The notes beneath the pieces are model-generated. The model made no database searches. It saw only the letters and a list, made by a program, of their open reading frames with translations, and had not been told where the DNA came from. 64,000 bases of DNA from assembly GCA_034401135.1 (NCBI GenBank), contig JAWZSP010000006.1, positions 3,286,001 through 3,350,000 of the forward strand, written 5' to 3'. Both the position numbers and the translations under genes were made by a program. Positions 11,447 to 22,719 of the stretch are shown here, in pieces (position 1 is the stretch's first letter; every line of letters starts with the position of its first letter). Source of the stretch: Volutella citrinella (taxonomy: Eukaryota > Ascomycota > Sordariomycetes > Hypocreales > Nectriaceae).

Positions 11447-13208
11447 GGTACATGGTCGACATGACCAATTCACATGGCTCTCACTTGAGCTTAATGATTC
11501 CTTACACAAATTGGCAATTCTGTTTGATTATGCCCATACCCCCTTTTCCCGTCTCATAGAAGAATTGTATCATGTTGCCCTTGGGGCACAACTTTGCTTA
11601 CCACCAAAACCCTCTCCCCCCCCCCGCGCCCTTCAAACACTTTGCGCCTTGCTTGACTATGGATACTGGAGTTTGGGAGGGCTTGGTATCTCGTTATGAC
11701 CATGACATAGAGTCAACCACGCCTGCTCTTTGTGTTGTTTCCCTTTTAACGGCTTGCTTGCTTGCAAAGTTCAGGTTACTTCCCGTTCGGCCCCTTCTCG
11801 CCCAAAGTTACCTTCACCTTGTCTTGAGCGATGTTTCTGTTCTTTTTTTTTTTTGGTTCTTTGTCTGCCATTTTATACAATCGCGTCGCACTGCCAGCAG
11901 CTTGCGTCCGCGTTTACCTCGACGAACGCTGGGAACGGACAGGACAAGTTTGTTGGACGCGATCAGATCATATCAACGCGTCTGGAGACTTACCCCGTCA
12001 AACGAGGACCTTGCAGAGGGATAAACTAAATGACGGGGAGGGAGTCCTTCAAGGACGGCGACTCAGGTGCGCTGCACAGCGGACAGATGCGCAGGTGGGA
12101 TCAGACATGGCAGTCGAGAATGGACTCTCGCGTCCCTTGTGTATAATAGTCAGAGGTGTGGTTGGTATGATTTCTAGCAAGCTCTCCCTCACTGGGTTAG
12201 AGAGGGTGGAGTGAGCAGCCTGGATTTGGCCAGACAGACTGGGGGGTATTCTCAGGAACACGAAAGTCAAGATTCCCATAATTACGTGATTCGTGAGAGA
12301 TCCCTCGTGACAATGGCTTCCAGAAGCTGGAACATCGCTGGTCCGTAGTTGGGTCGACGCTGGCGCCACATTGCAACTCCAAAAAACCTCAATTGATCAA
12401 ATATGCCGGGTGGCAGGCGTTGATTCATTTTAATATACAAGTCCTCTCACATATTCCACTGTATGGCTCGGAATCCAGTGTCCCAAAAATGCTGGCACCT
12501 TTCCCCTCCATTCTTCAAATCGCCCTTCCCAGCTTGATAACTCGTAACATAGCACGAATTCTTGCCACCGAGCGTGCATAACGTTCATGGCTTGCAGCCG
12601 ACCGGGGCCGGGGATTGCTCCCACTTTGGCAGCTTATCAAGTAAAGAGAACGAAACAAAAAAGTGTGTAGGTGAGCCAAGGGTCCTTTACAGGGTGTTGT
12701 ACACTCTGCCAGTAGCCGCCGAGCAAAGAGCCTCAAGAGGCGTTGTGAGCGAGATGTGTTCTTGTTCTACAGATGAGATAATGAATCGCAGGACTCCGTG
12801 ACCAACCCAGCTGTTGTTGTGTGAAATTGCGAAAGTCTTACGCTGTCTTTTCTCCAGATTCGTAAAAGTCGTGGAAAGAGTAGTAGTCCCTGCGTCTCCA
12901 TCTTGGGTCGACGGCGTTGAACGTACGAGGCCTGCTGAACGGACCCGCCGCGGAACATGAGAAGGAGGCAGGTGTAAATAAGCGAGAGGGCGAGAAGGTT
13001 TTGAACCACTGCCAAGAGGCACAAGTCTTTTCTTGGCCGATACAGTCATGGACACTTCAGAGCGATACCCTCATTCCCCGTTATGCCATCCCCATCCTGG
13101 CAAAAAAGCGGCCAGGGGGGGAGTCGGCAAACGAGAAGGAATATGTGGAATCGAGTTGTCTAAGTCGAGGATAGAACCATTTGGTAGGGGGGCAATTGCG
13201 CACCGAGC
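11447..13208. other. Convergent intergenic region between Rco1 and the Pumilio gene
   Basis: This stretch holds the 3' flanks of two converging genes. There are poly-T and poly-C tracts (about 11615-11630 and 11840-11855) and AT-rich segments compatible with polyadenylation regions. I see no gene, RNA gene or long repeat in it. Confidence 0.5.
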
Positions 13209-16200
13209 TCAGCGCTGAACGACATGTTAGTTGCTGATCCACAACTGATCGTATCTAGCTTCGGGGTTGTCTTACGCGTCCGCGTCTGGGGTTGCCCTGC
13301 TCTTGCGGCATGTAGCCCATGTTGGGCAAGCCACCCATGTTGCCGTAGGGGTAACCACCCATCCCGACGTTGAAGCCTGGTGGAGCGTAGGGGGTCTGGC
13401 CGGCTGGCATCTGTGGCAGGTTTTGCGAAGGAGGCTGGATGGGACTACCGTTGGGCATGTTCTGCTGGCGGAACTGGTCCACAGGCGGGTTGGGCCCGCC
13501 GAAGCCAGCGTATCCAGCCTGCATGGGAGGGAAGTTGTAACCCATAGGTGGAGCACCGCGGCTCATCATGGACTGCTGGTACTGCAGCTGCTGAAGGTTG
13601 GCCGGAGCCATGGGACCGTTGGGAGCATTGTACATGACGTTCTGGTTGTACTGAGGGAAGGACGTCATGCCGGAATCCACAGCGTCGTTCCTCTGACTGC
13701 CATAGGGCGCGTCGAAACCAGGCGGGTTGCTCGTGGTGTTCAGCGGGTTGTAAAAGGGCTTGTTAGAATGTCCCGACTGAGCATGGTGTCCATTTCCATT
13801 GGCCTGCCTCGACGAAGGGCGCTGTCGGTGCTCCGAGTGAGTGCTGGCATCGCGGTTGCTGCCTGGGTTGCGCGTAGAGAGACCGACTTCGTCCATGAGG
13901 CGCTTGTAGCCCTGGCTGGGCTGAGCCTTGATGCGGACCAGCACACTCTTGACATTCTCCACAACCTGCGTCCGGATGGACTCGTCGAAGAATGGCGTAG
14001 TGAGAACCTTGAAGATGAGCGTGGCGCCGCAAGCGTGATCGCTGAGAATGGCCTCAAGCACTTGGTCATTGGGAGTGAAGAACAGGGCCTTCAGAATCAC
14101 GTCTCGAGCATCCGGCTCAGCCTTTTGGTTGATGACCTTCAGCACGGTCAGATACGCCACCTTGTGGGTGCATAGGTGGACCAGGTACGGCACGAGCTGG
14201 GGAGACAGCACGGTGCGCCGCTGGGGAAAGGTGCAGGTATCAAGGAACCAGGTAAGGAGGAGCGCGCCGTTTGCGTTGGTGGCCAGCTGGACGCTGTGGA
14301 GCGCGATGGCGGCAGCGAGCAAGCGCTGCTGGTCCTTGGTGGCATGGTGGCTCTCCAGACACGCCCTCATAGCGCGTGCACCGTAGCGTCCCTGAGCAAC
14401 CTCCCAGATGCGGCTCAGCATCGTCTCGAAAATGAAGTCATTGTAGGGAGCACCAAACTTGAGGCATCCTTGAAGCACGTAGTTGCCGTATTGGTCCAGG
14501 AACAAGGGGACGGTGTACGGCCGCAGGTGCTCGACGATCAGGGTCATCTGGCTAGGGGTCTTGCAGACATCAATAATCTTCTGCGCCGCCCAAGTGCCAT
14601 TCTTGTGGACACCAATCTCGGCCATGTGGGGTGCGATTTCCGCAAGCATGGCATCTCGAAGCTGGTCGGAACAGTGCTCGAAAAGCTTCTGAACCACGGT
14701 ATTGCCCAGATAGTCAGAAGAGAGCTCCGCAATTTCGGGAAGCATGTCGACGGCGATATCCTCGATTTCCGTCTGTGAGAGGCTCTGGTTGTCAATGCGC
14801 TTGCGGATGTCTCGCAACTTCGGGGCATCATGGACTCGGGTGTGAGCGGGCTCTCGGATGGGAGGAATCTCATCGACGAAGGCAGTGAACTGAACGGCAG
14901 ACTGCAGACTCTGGGAGATCTTGAACCGATCATCATCCGTGGCACCGAACTGCTGGACAATGTTCATGATATCAGAAGTCAACTCACGCAGGGCAGGAAC
15001 CTTGGGAGTAGCGTTGGTTGAAGCGGGAGCGGGAGCGCTCTCGCCCGGGGTGGTCCCGGACCCAGAACCCTGCGTATTCTCCTGCCCTTTGGCAAACGGA
15101 TCAGGGCTAGGAGAGGGGTAAACACCATCGTGGCCAGGGGTGTTGGACGCGGAAGGAGGCTTGGCAAAGTTGATGCGGATTGGGCCTGCACCAGGGAAGA
15201 TTTCCTTGCTGTTCATGCTCGCCTTGGCAGAGATGGCGCTCTCAACACGCTCGAAGTTGACGAAGCCACAGTTCTTGTGGGTGAGGACGCGAGCGGACAG
15301 AATGGGGCCGTGCGACTTGAACATCTCAATTAGGGTGGACGTGGTGGTCGAGGTAGGGATGCTGCCGAGCCAGAGAGCACTGGTAGGGCCTTCGAGACCC
15401 TGCTCTTCGGCGCTGAGCAACCCAGCGTTGCGGCTGCTGGAGCGGCCCAGATTCATGCCGGCAACAGCCTGGGGGAGGTCCTCAAAGTCCTTCTCATCCT
15501 GCAGGCGTATCTCGGCTGGCGCAATGGGGTTGGGAAGCCCAGCGTTGCCTGCCATGTAGGTGCGCATCAGTCGACTGCCCGGGGTGTCCAAGACTCCCGC
15601 AGTGCGAGCACGCGGGCGAGTAGCAGAGGCCTGGTTCGCGAAAGCCTGGACAGCCAAGTTGTGGTTGTGGATCGCCGCGTTAGTAGCAGCGAGCTGATCC
15701 TGGAGAGCGGCGACGTATTGTGGGTCAAGCGGGATGTCGCGTTCGTAGTCATCTTCATCGTCTGCGTACTTGTCTTTATTGTTGACCGAGTACGACCTGA
15801 ATCGGCTTGCCTGCTTGGTGAAGTCTAGATTCGCGAGGTAAGGTGTGGCAAGCTGAGCGCGGGGAGGCTGTGGAGTCTCCGCGAGACCAAGATAGTCCAA
15901 GGTTCTCATGTGCACGTCAGACTCTCCGCCTCCCTCCCTCGAAAACTGGGACTGGGCGGGGGAGCTGGGCCCGTTGGAGCCGACACTGGCGATGCTCGCA
16001 AGGGTCGATGCTCGCTCACGGCCGACGCCAGCAGGATTCCAGCTGCTGAAGATGGACGGTCCAAAGGGAGAGTTGGTAGTTGGGATGGGAGCAAACTGGG
16101 GTCTCTGAGGCATTGAACCGGCGCGGAGTCGAGACAAGAGGGTAGAGTTGCTCGAGTTGTTGTTATTCTCCGCAGGTTCGGGGTTGGGAGACGGGGTCTT

Positions 16201-16824
16201 GTTAAATGGGCTCTGGGAGGGGGTGGGCCGGGTGGACTTGGGTGCAAGACCTGTAACACCGAGCAGGCCGTTGCCGGCGCCTCCAGGAGAGAATCGAGAG
16301 GGCACAGTGCCGGCGCGGGCACGTCTCGTCTGAGGCAGGCTATCGGGGGTAGGCAGCTGGGCAAAGTCGGGGAAGCCGTCGGTAGGGGATTCGGGGATAT
16401 TCTCACGAAGTGGCGTAGAATTACCGCTTGTCGGAGGACCACCCCACAGGCTTCCACCAGGCATGCCTGTAACACCCTCCTGGGCTTGGATTTCTCGAGC
16501 TCTGCGTGGAGGGGAGAGTTGAGTCAGCTTGGCCGGGATAGAAGCAGGGCGAGAAAAGGAGATGGGAAGGCGTCACACGAACCTCTTGGAGAACAAACGG
16601 CTGGAGCCACCCATGTCGTGCGACGGAGAACCAGCCCCGGATCGCGGGTTACTTGCCATCTTGCCAGCAGGGTTTAGGCCCGGAGGCAGACCAAATGGAG
16701 TCCTGGAGGATGAAAGAGAAGGGTCGACGGGGGAGTTGCTGGCTGATGGGGATGCGGAACGGGTTTGACTGGCGGATTGAGTCGCGTAGCCGAGAGTCAA
16801 GTGTTCGGATCTGGCAGTTGACAT
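13209..16824 (-). CDS. RRM plus Pumilio-repeat RNA-binding protein (JSN1/PUF1-PUF2 type)
   Basis: This is a post-transcriptional regulator that binds mRNA 3' UTRs. In yeast, Jsn1/Puf1 targets mitochondrial and membrane mRNAs. Exons are 16824..16583, 16501..13276 and a 6-base last exon 13214..13209, giving 1157 aa. Exon 1 joins in frame to give FSKRAREIQAQEGVTG. One RRM lies near residues 450-525 (SALWLGSIPTSTTTSTLIEM ... NCGFVNFE). Pumilio-family repeats cover about 645-950 (SSDYLGNTVVQKLFEHCSDQ; DQYGNYVLQGCLKF). The C-terminal tail is rich in Asn, Pro, Gly and Met. If the last intron (13215-13275; GTAAGA, CTAAC, TTCAG) is not removed, translation ends at 13255 with RVRQPRS instead of RGRR. 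The ATG at 16824 is the first good start; a TTG lies two codons upstream. Confidence 0.88.
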
Positions 16825-19800
16825 TATCAATTATCTAGCCGACCGTCATGAGAAGGCGACACAGAGAGGTGCCGGGCCGGACAGCTGATGGCGAGTTATT
16901 CGCGGCAGGGAATTGGCTCGTGGATCGGGGGCGCGATGTGCGGTGGCCGTTTTTGTTGCCGGGCTGGTGAGCGACAGAGGATGACGTGGTGCGGTTGCTT
17001 GACGATTGCGCCTGAGCTCAGACTCCGACCAAGGGCAGCGACAAACGGCGGGGAGGCACCTAAGGAGCGCAGTGGAACAAGAGAATCGTAGTAGAGATCC
17101 GCGAGGCCGATATTACAAGTGGGATGCTGATCGAACGAAACGGCAACGGACCCGAAGGGCGGGTGATGCGTCGGAGGGGGGAAATCGAACTCGTGCGTGA
17201 GGGACAGCGACAAGGGGCCTTGAGGTGATGCGGGCTAGACGGAGAGCGCGCAGCGTCGTCCGAGGGCGACAGAGGTGCTAAGGAAAGAGGGTAAGGAAAG
17301 GGGTGGGATGCGGGAGCGCACAAACAAAGTAACGATCAATATACAGGCCGCATCGGGGACGACGAGAAGTCGGAATGGTTGAGGGGGGAGGAGGGCCTGG
17401 AGAAGGAGACACGAGACGGTGGGAGGAGAAAGAGAAATACGGGCGGACGATGGAGAGAAAGGTGGTGGTCAGGTAGGGTGGGTAGGGTAGTGTGTGGCAG
17501 TGGAGGAGCATTACGGGGTTTGGGGCTAACAATGGGAAGGAGAAGGCTGGGCCACTGTCAGTGGACGCTCAGCGCCCGCCTCAGCACACGCAATGCGGCT
17601 CTCGGGGGCGGGCTGAGAATCCAGGTCGCTGGAGATGGCACTGACATTTGGCGCGTGGCTGCGGTGCCGTTGTTCAGGGCTTCAGGGTCACCACTGCATC
17701 ACCTCTCAATGACCTTGGGACCTTCTCGGGGCACTGGGATCTTGGTAACCCCGCCACTGCCCGTGGGTACAGGTACCTAAGGTACCTGAGGCACCTTGCC
17801 TCTCCTTGTGATGCCAGCCCTCCTCCTCCAGATTCTCATTATTCGCCGATGCGATCAAGTTTCATCCGCCTCGGCGCGCCCTGTCGTGTACTCTGAGCTT
17901 CGGCCCCCCCGGAATCCCCTGCGGTGGGAGTCTCTCCGTGAATAGCCTCTAGAGTTTGGCATCTATTTCACCTGGCCACTGCGCTCAGGCTGCCGGACTT
18001 GCTCGAGAGCTCGAGCGAGAAGCATCCGTGGATTCATGGCATGGCGACGACGGGGCGGCGTCCCGGCCGGGAGGGGCGCTAGCAAGCCGCGCGTGCACCC
18101 ACCCACTGAGCATCTGGGGGCTCAACCACAACGACCCTCCCCTTGGTCCCCAAGGCCTGGGGGGGACTCAGGATGAAACACGCCAGAGCGCCTTCTCCTC
18201 AGCCAGGCCGCCGCGGACCGTGGTGTATCAGCTGCCGCTGGGTTCCTGGTTCTGCCAATTTGGTTCGGGTATTTTATCTTCACTTCGATCGGATTCACGT
18301 CGCCATCAGGGGTAGGGGCACCTCAGGGCACGGCAGGACAGGACAGGACAGGACAGGGGACTATTGCGGTCTTCAGGCCACAGGTCGCCATTTTCCTTTC
18401 CATGCAGGCGTCGGTGGGGTGACGGGGGCTCGGCCAGCACAAAAGTGAAAAGCGTCTTCATGGTCGGTAGAGCACCCGACCTTTTCTTTCCCTGCCCCTA
18501 ATTCTTCGCCTCATAATTCTCGACGCTGCCACCACACTCGGCCAAGGGAGCTGTGTTATTATTATTATATCCTCTTATTGCATGGAGGTTAGGGGTTGTT
18601 TTGTCCCTGAACTGTTACTTGGAAACTTGGAACAGCCAACTACCGTAAGGTACTGCTACTCGTACCTCAGCCTGTCAGTGTGGGCACCCTCTGCTTAGGT
18701 ACCTCATGGGGTTTCTCTGTAAGATGTGCCGGGTGGCGCTCGATCCTCGCATCATTAGTTGACTGCTTGTGTAATACGATGCCTGGGGTTTCTGTGCGTG
18801 CTGCAGAACCATCCGTCTGGTTATTAGCCCACAACACAGTGGCGGCAAGACGGCAACAACGCAAGGGCAGCCAACCCCGGGCCTACTCTGACTTCTCAGT
18901 TCTGTGGGCTTCTGCGACTTGTAGGAAGTAGATACTGAATGCCTCAAGCCGGTGCGACACACGGCGCCTGTCCCCGCCGAAATCCTTCGTGTGCACACCT
19001 TCTCTCCGTTCCGTGCTGACCCCTGTGTCCGACCAAGCCAACGCCGAGGGCTGCAAGGAGCTGGTCCTTCGTCACACAGCGTATCACAGGACATGCGTCC
19101 ACGGAGGGAGAGAAGTGCAAATACGGCGGCCATTACGGCATCCGATGTATCGATACTGATGGGGGCAGGGCACACACACGTCCCGTCGCTCTGCTACTAC
19201 CGAGTACACACACCACTCGATCCGTGTTGGGGGCCTCGATCGTTCTGGCCCCCCTGGGTGCGGGCGTCCTGGCAGTGCATTTCTCTTTTCCAAGACTGTG
19301 AAGACATGATGCTGGTCTCCAACGTAGGTAGTTGACACAAGAGCCCCCCCGGCAGTTCTTGGTGGCTGTCAACGGATCACCAATAGTAGTAGACACGCTG
19401 TCACAGGTAGTAATTAATTATCGAGCCTCACCCGCTAATCTCCATCACCACCACCTAGCAAAGGCGGTCTTCAGAGGCCCAGGGACCGACCCTCCACGTC
19501 CCGTACATCGACTTGGAGGCGACCCCATTGGTTGTGGCGCGGTCCACGACAGTTTGATGCCCGGATCGACCGGGCTCACCAATCATCGTCTCGCACCATC
19601 TCAGAGGAGGATCGACTAAGCAGCATTCTGAAACAGTCTCCTTTTCTCGTCGGACCCCTTGCCAGCACCTCCTGCCACCCCTTGTTTGTCAATCCCCTAC
19701 TCGTACATATGCAAGTTGAGGCCGACGCGCCGCCATTTATCGCCAGCACACATGCGTGTAGAGTTGAACAAGGTGACCACCAGATGTCGACTCGTTTGAT

Positions 19801-20477
19801 ACCTGCCCCTCTCGTGTACTCAGCTGGTACAGCGTGCTGCGCAATAGACCTTGCTCATAGAAAAAGAAACCCAGCCCCCCGACGGCTTGAATTTCCGAAG
19901 CGCCTCACTCATCGAGCAGCTTCTTCCACCACCGTAGTGAGGATATCTTTGTATAGGGTTTATTAGTCTCGATGGCGCAGTCTGAATGCCTTCATCATTC
20001 TACAACCAGCCTCTACGTAATTGCTCTGCTCCCCCCGATGCAACGCGCCCGTTCTACTACATAGGTACACAGTGTATTCGCTACACGGCGCACACAACGG
20101 AAGCACACCTGCAATAACAATGCAAGAGGTCTACCGACAAATCACACGAGTGCCAATCCAGCTCTGAGGAGCATTGCTCGAAGCCGTACGGATTAGAGTC
20201 GCGGAGCGGGGAGACGCTTGGCTGCGTTTCACTTTGTGCGACCCGTATTCACGCCTCTCACGCCTCTCATCCCAACCCAGCCCATCCCGAGCCTCTCATT
20301 CGTGGGCCCGTTGGCGCCTCTGCAGCAACCCCACATGTCAATTCTCCCTGAAGCAGAGTTCTGGCACTGGGCCAAGAGCCGTGCCGCTTTACCAACTGAA
20401 CGCTGCATGACTGTGGCTGTTCGACATGGCAAACAATGCATAAAATATTTAATGCATGGACAGCGCAGGGCCCACCG
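16825..20477. other. 3.65-kb gene-poor region upstream of the Pumilio gene
   Basis: No gene is supported. The first 600 bases are the likely Pumilio promoter and leader, very C/T-rich on the minus strand. Further on are a GGTACCT-motif cluster (17772-17787 and 18641-18705), four tandem AGGAC units (about 18335-18358), a TTATTATTATTATA stretch near 18555 and scattered open frames under 170 codons without recognisable composition. A degenerate tRNA-like D-arm around 20380-20410 (minus strand) does not extend to a full cloverleaf. Confidence 0.5.
18335..18358. repeat. Short AGGAC tandem repeat
   Basis: Four consecutive AGGAC units lie in otherwise unremarkable intergenic DNA, followed by AGGGG. 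This is a simple-sequence microsatellite and no function is implied. Confidence 0.7.
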
Positions 20478-21294
20478 TCACTGACACCACCGTTTGGCCC
20501 CGTCTGGCACCGTCGCCGATACTACCGTTTGGCACTGTCGCTCCTCCGTTTGGCACCGCTCGCTAACACAGTCGGCCCTGGGCTTCCTGGCCACCAGCTT
20601 GTTCCACTGCGTGGTGCCGTCGCCCTCGAAGTTCTTGATGATCGTCAGGCAATCACTCACGAAGGGTGAAGCGCCGTGTGTCTGATCCTCAAAGGTCGAG
20701 TCGCCACATCTGTCCTTGCCAGGGGGAATGTCACATGGGTAGTTGTCGCTTGAACCCTGACCGGTCGTGTCCCAGGACTGGAAGGCTCGCTCGGGGCTGC
20801 AGACCGGGATGCGAATATAGCCAGGGGATTTGTATCCGTCGTTCACGAGCTGGTCTCTGGTGGGGGGATCGAAAGGATCAATGGCCCTGGCACTGTTCCT
20901 GTTGCCGTTGTTCTTGTATGTCATGATGGACCTGTAGCCAGAGTGTCAGTGAGAAACAGGGTGAAAAGCTCATTTGGCTAAGCTTTCGAGGGCTAATGAA
21001 GAACAGCGAGATGGTTGAAGAGACTTACCCCACTACCAGGTCTTCCACGGTCATTCGACCGAAGAGTCTTCCACCCAGTGAATCTACGCCAGGGGGCATA
21101 GAGAATTTGTTGTCCTTGCAGATGTACTCGCACTTATCCGTGCACGATTGGAAGCATCTCTTTGCCTCGCCTTTCGGATAGACAAGATAGTACTGCTTCT
21201 CTTGATAGCAAACACCCGTTGCTTCCATGATTGAAGCGTCGACATACTTTTCCACCTGACTCGCAGAGTCACAGGAGAAGCCAGAGTCAAGCCG
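20478..21294 (-). pseudogene. Truncated Hce2/Ecp2-type secreted-protein (or chitinase tail) fragment
   Basis: Two in-frame segments, 21294..21029 and 20931..20478, are joined by a good intron (GTAAGT ... CTACAG). The readable protein is Cys-rich. It contains KCEYICKDNKF, GRMTVEDLVVGSIMTYKNNG, then YIRIPVCSPERAFQSW, and ends in an Hce2-like stretch (CGDSTFEDQTHGASPFVSDC, LTIIKNFEGDG). Hce2 domains occur in Ecp2-like effectors and at the C-terminus of some fungal chitinases. No signal peptide, LysM, chitin-binding or GH18 part is present. The frame opens after a stop at 21295 with no nearby ATG, only GTG at 21255. The C-terminal half of Hce2 is missing and is replaced by a tail encoded by GCCAAACGG repeats. 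I read it as a remnant of a larger secreted protein. A small real gene with an unseen first exon remains possible. Confidence 0.5.
20487..20565. repeat. Four degenerate CCGTTTGGC repeats at the end of the Hce2 fragment
   Basis: Near-identical copies of CCGTTTGGC or CCGTCTGGC (minus strand GCCAAACGG or GCCAGACGG) recur at irregular 15-35 base spacing, several followed by ACYGTCGC. They coincide with the point where Hce2 similarity stops, so they probably form junk sequence at a breakpoint. Confidence 0.6.
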
Positions 21295-21380
21295 CTAGGT
21301 CGATGTAACAGCTCAAATCAAGTCGAAAACGTGTGTATAAATTTGAGAAAGCCATGGAGTATCCTTGAAAACCAGAAAGC

Positions 21381-22286
21381 CTAAGCAACCAGGAGCCCAA
21401 TCGCAAGGATGACACCGCCTGTCGCCAAGCGGACCGCGTCTCCCAGATGCAAACCTCGCGCCCCGCTCTGCTTCGAGCCGAAGACGCAGGTGCCATCGGG
21501 CCGAGTGGCATAACAGGTGTTGGTTGCGATGGCTGAGGAAATGCTCGAGGCAACCTCGCTGTCCATGGTAACCTGACATGGGTCAGGCCGGGGGGAATCG
21601 GTGTCGCAAACGGGTTTTTCGATGAATGTAGTGTTTGGAAAGACACCACAGTAATTCTGGGGCGGAAGTATTGCGCATTTGTCGCCCATGTAATGCAGGC
21701 GGTCATCTATCCCCTGCAGCTGGATTGAGTTCGCGCCTGTGATGTTCAGGACCAGGGCTTTGGAGTCCTTGCAGGTGGATGGGCTTGTTGCGTCGACGAG
21801 GTCGACTTGTCGAGTGGAATCGTTGGACGTTGTGAAGCTGAGTTGACCCTGAATGATATGCCTGCTGATATTGTAGCTCATGTCGGGTATATCGTCGCTC
21901 AAGGTGCAATTCGACCAAGATACCACCCAAATCATGCTCCAAGTGTCCTCGGTGTTGAAGTGGGAGTAGCCGCGGTATGTGAAATGGACCTTGTCGTTGC
22001 TAGAGACGTCGATTGTGTCGCAGACTGCCCACCCATCGGAGAGGTCACTGATGGCTGGGAACGTCTTATTATTGATCCGGAATTCAACTCTTGCACCGAC
22101 GAGAGATGCGAGGTGAGCGTTCTGCACCGCAAACACGATCGGCATGCGCTTTGTTGGTGGGTAGGTCTCGTTTCGAGGGAAGATCAAGTCCACTTCCAAG
22201 ACGCCCGAAGTAGCATCAGCTGCGTAGCTAGCGGCCAGGAGGCACAAGAAGACAGCACTAGCCCCCACATACATAGAGAAGCGCAT
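21381..22286 (-). CDS. DUF7136-type secreted, probably GPI-anchored protein
   Basis: A single-exon 301-aa protein. The N-terminus is a clear signal peptide (MRFSMYVGASAVFLCLLAAS, cleavage near YA/AD). It is followed by VLEVDLIFPRNETYPPT and PIVFAVQNAHLA, characteristic of the fungal DUF7136 family of unknown function. Many N-glycosylation sequons (NET, NKT, NCT, NIS, NDS, NIT, NTT) and paired cysteines support an extracellular location. The C-terminus ends in a hydrophobic segment (LATGGVILAIGLLVA) after a small-residue region, consistent with a GPI-attachment signal and a cell-wall or plasma-membrane location. It lies 87 bases upstream of the Hce2-type fragment in the same orientation, so the two may once have been a co-regulated secreted pair. 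No enzymatic function can be read from the sequence. Confidence 0.82.
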   Translation of the reverse strand: MRFSMYVGASAVFLCLLAASYAADATSGVLEVDLIFPRNETYPPTKRMPIVFAVQNAHLASLVGARVEFRINNKTFPAISDLSDGWAVCDTIDVSSNDKVHFTYRGYSHFNTEDTWSMIWVVSWSNCTLSDDIPDMSYNISRHIIQGQLSFTTSNDSTRQVDLVDATSPSTCKDSKALVLNITGANSIQLQGIDDRLHYMGDKCAILPPQNYCGVFPNTTFIEKPVCDTDSPRPDPCQVTMDSEVASSISSAIATNTCYATRPDGTCVFGSKQSGARGLHLGDAVRLATGGVILAIGLLVA

Positions 22287-22719
22287 GACTCCAGGTCGAG
22301 CGAGACAGCTTTCGGCGATAATAGCAAAGATCGCGGTGCCACTAGCCGAGGTCGAATAGTCTAATCGGATTATTCAGGCATAGCTGGCAGGGAATTGATG
22401 CACGGCTCAGACCGCTCCGTTCTAGGTCTTATTGGTTTGGCTGTTGGTTGCAAGAAGCAAGAGACAAGATGCGGAATGGCAGCACGAGATGCTCAATTTG
22501 TATCTGTTGGTTCCCCACCATGCGTGCATTGGGAAGCCACCCCTGTATAGGTGGAGCGGGACGTATGATGAATCCGCGCCTGACCCGTCCATACCTCTCT
22601 TAAGCGGTCCGATATGGGGTCTTGGCGGCTCTTGGCGCTGTTGGTTGTTATAATCTAAGCGTACTGCTCTTAATATGTTGGTATCGAAACATATTTCTCT
22701 AGTGCTGCTCTCGCTAACA
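22287..22719. other. Short intergenic region (DUF7136 upstream region / ULD gene 3' flank)
   Basis: This holds the promoter side of the DUF7136 gene and the 3' side of the neighbouring minus-strand gene. It is moderately AT-rich. I see no gene or repeat in it. Confidence 0.5.

Noticed and set aside
18675..19175. 166-codon open frame on the minus strand
   Set aside because: Arg/Cys/Ser-rich random composition, with no start context, splice sites or domain.
20380..20420. tRNA-like D-arm (TTCAGTTGGTAAAGC on the minus strand)
   Set aside because: The D-arm-like stretch is present, but no anticodon stem of normal size, T-arm GTTCGA-type sequence or closing acceptor stem follows.
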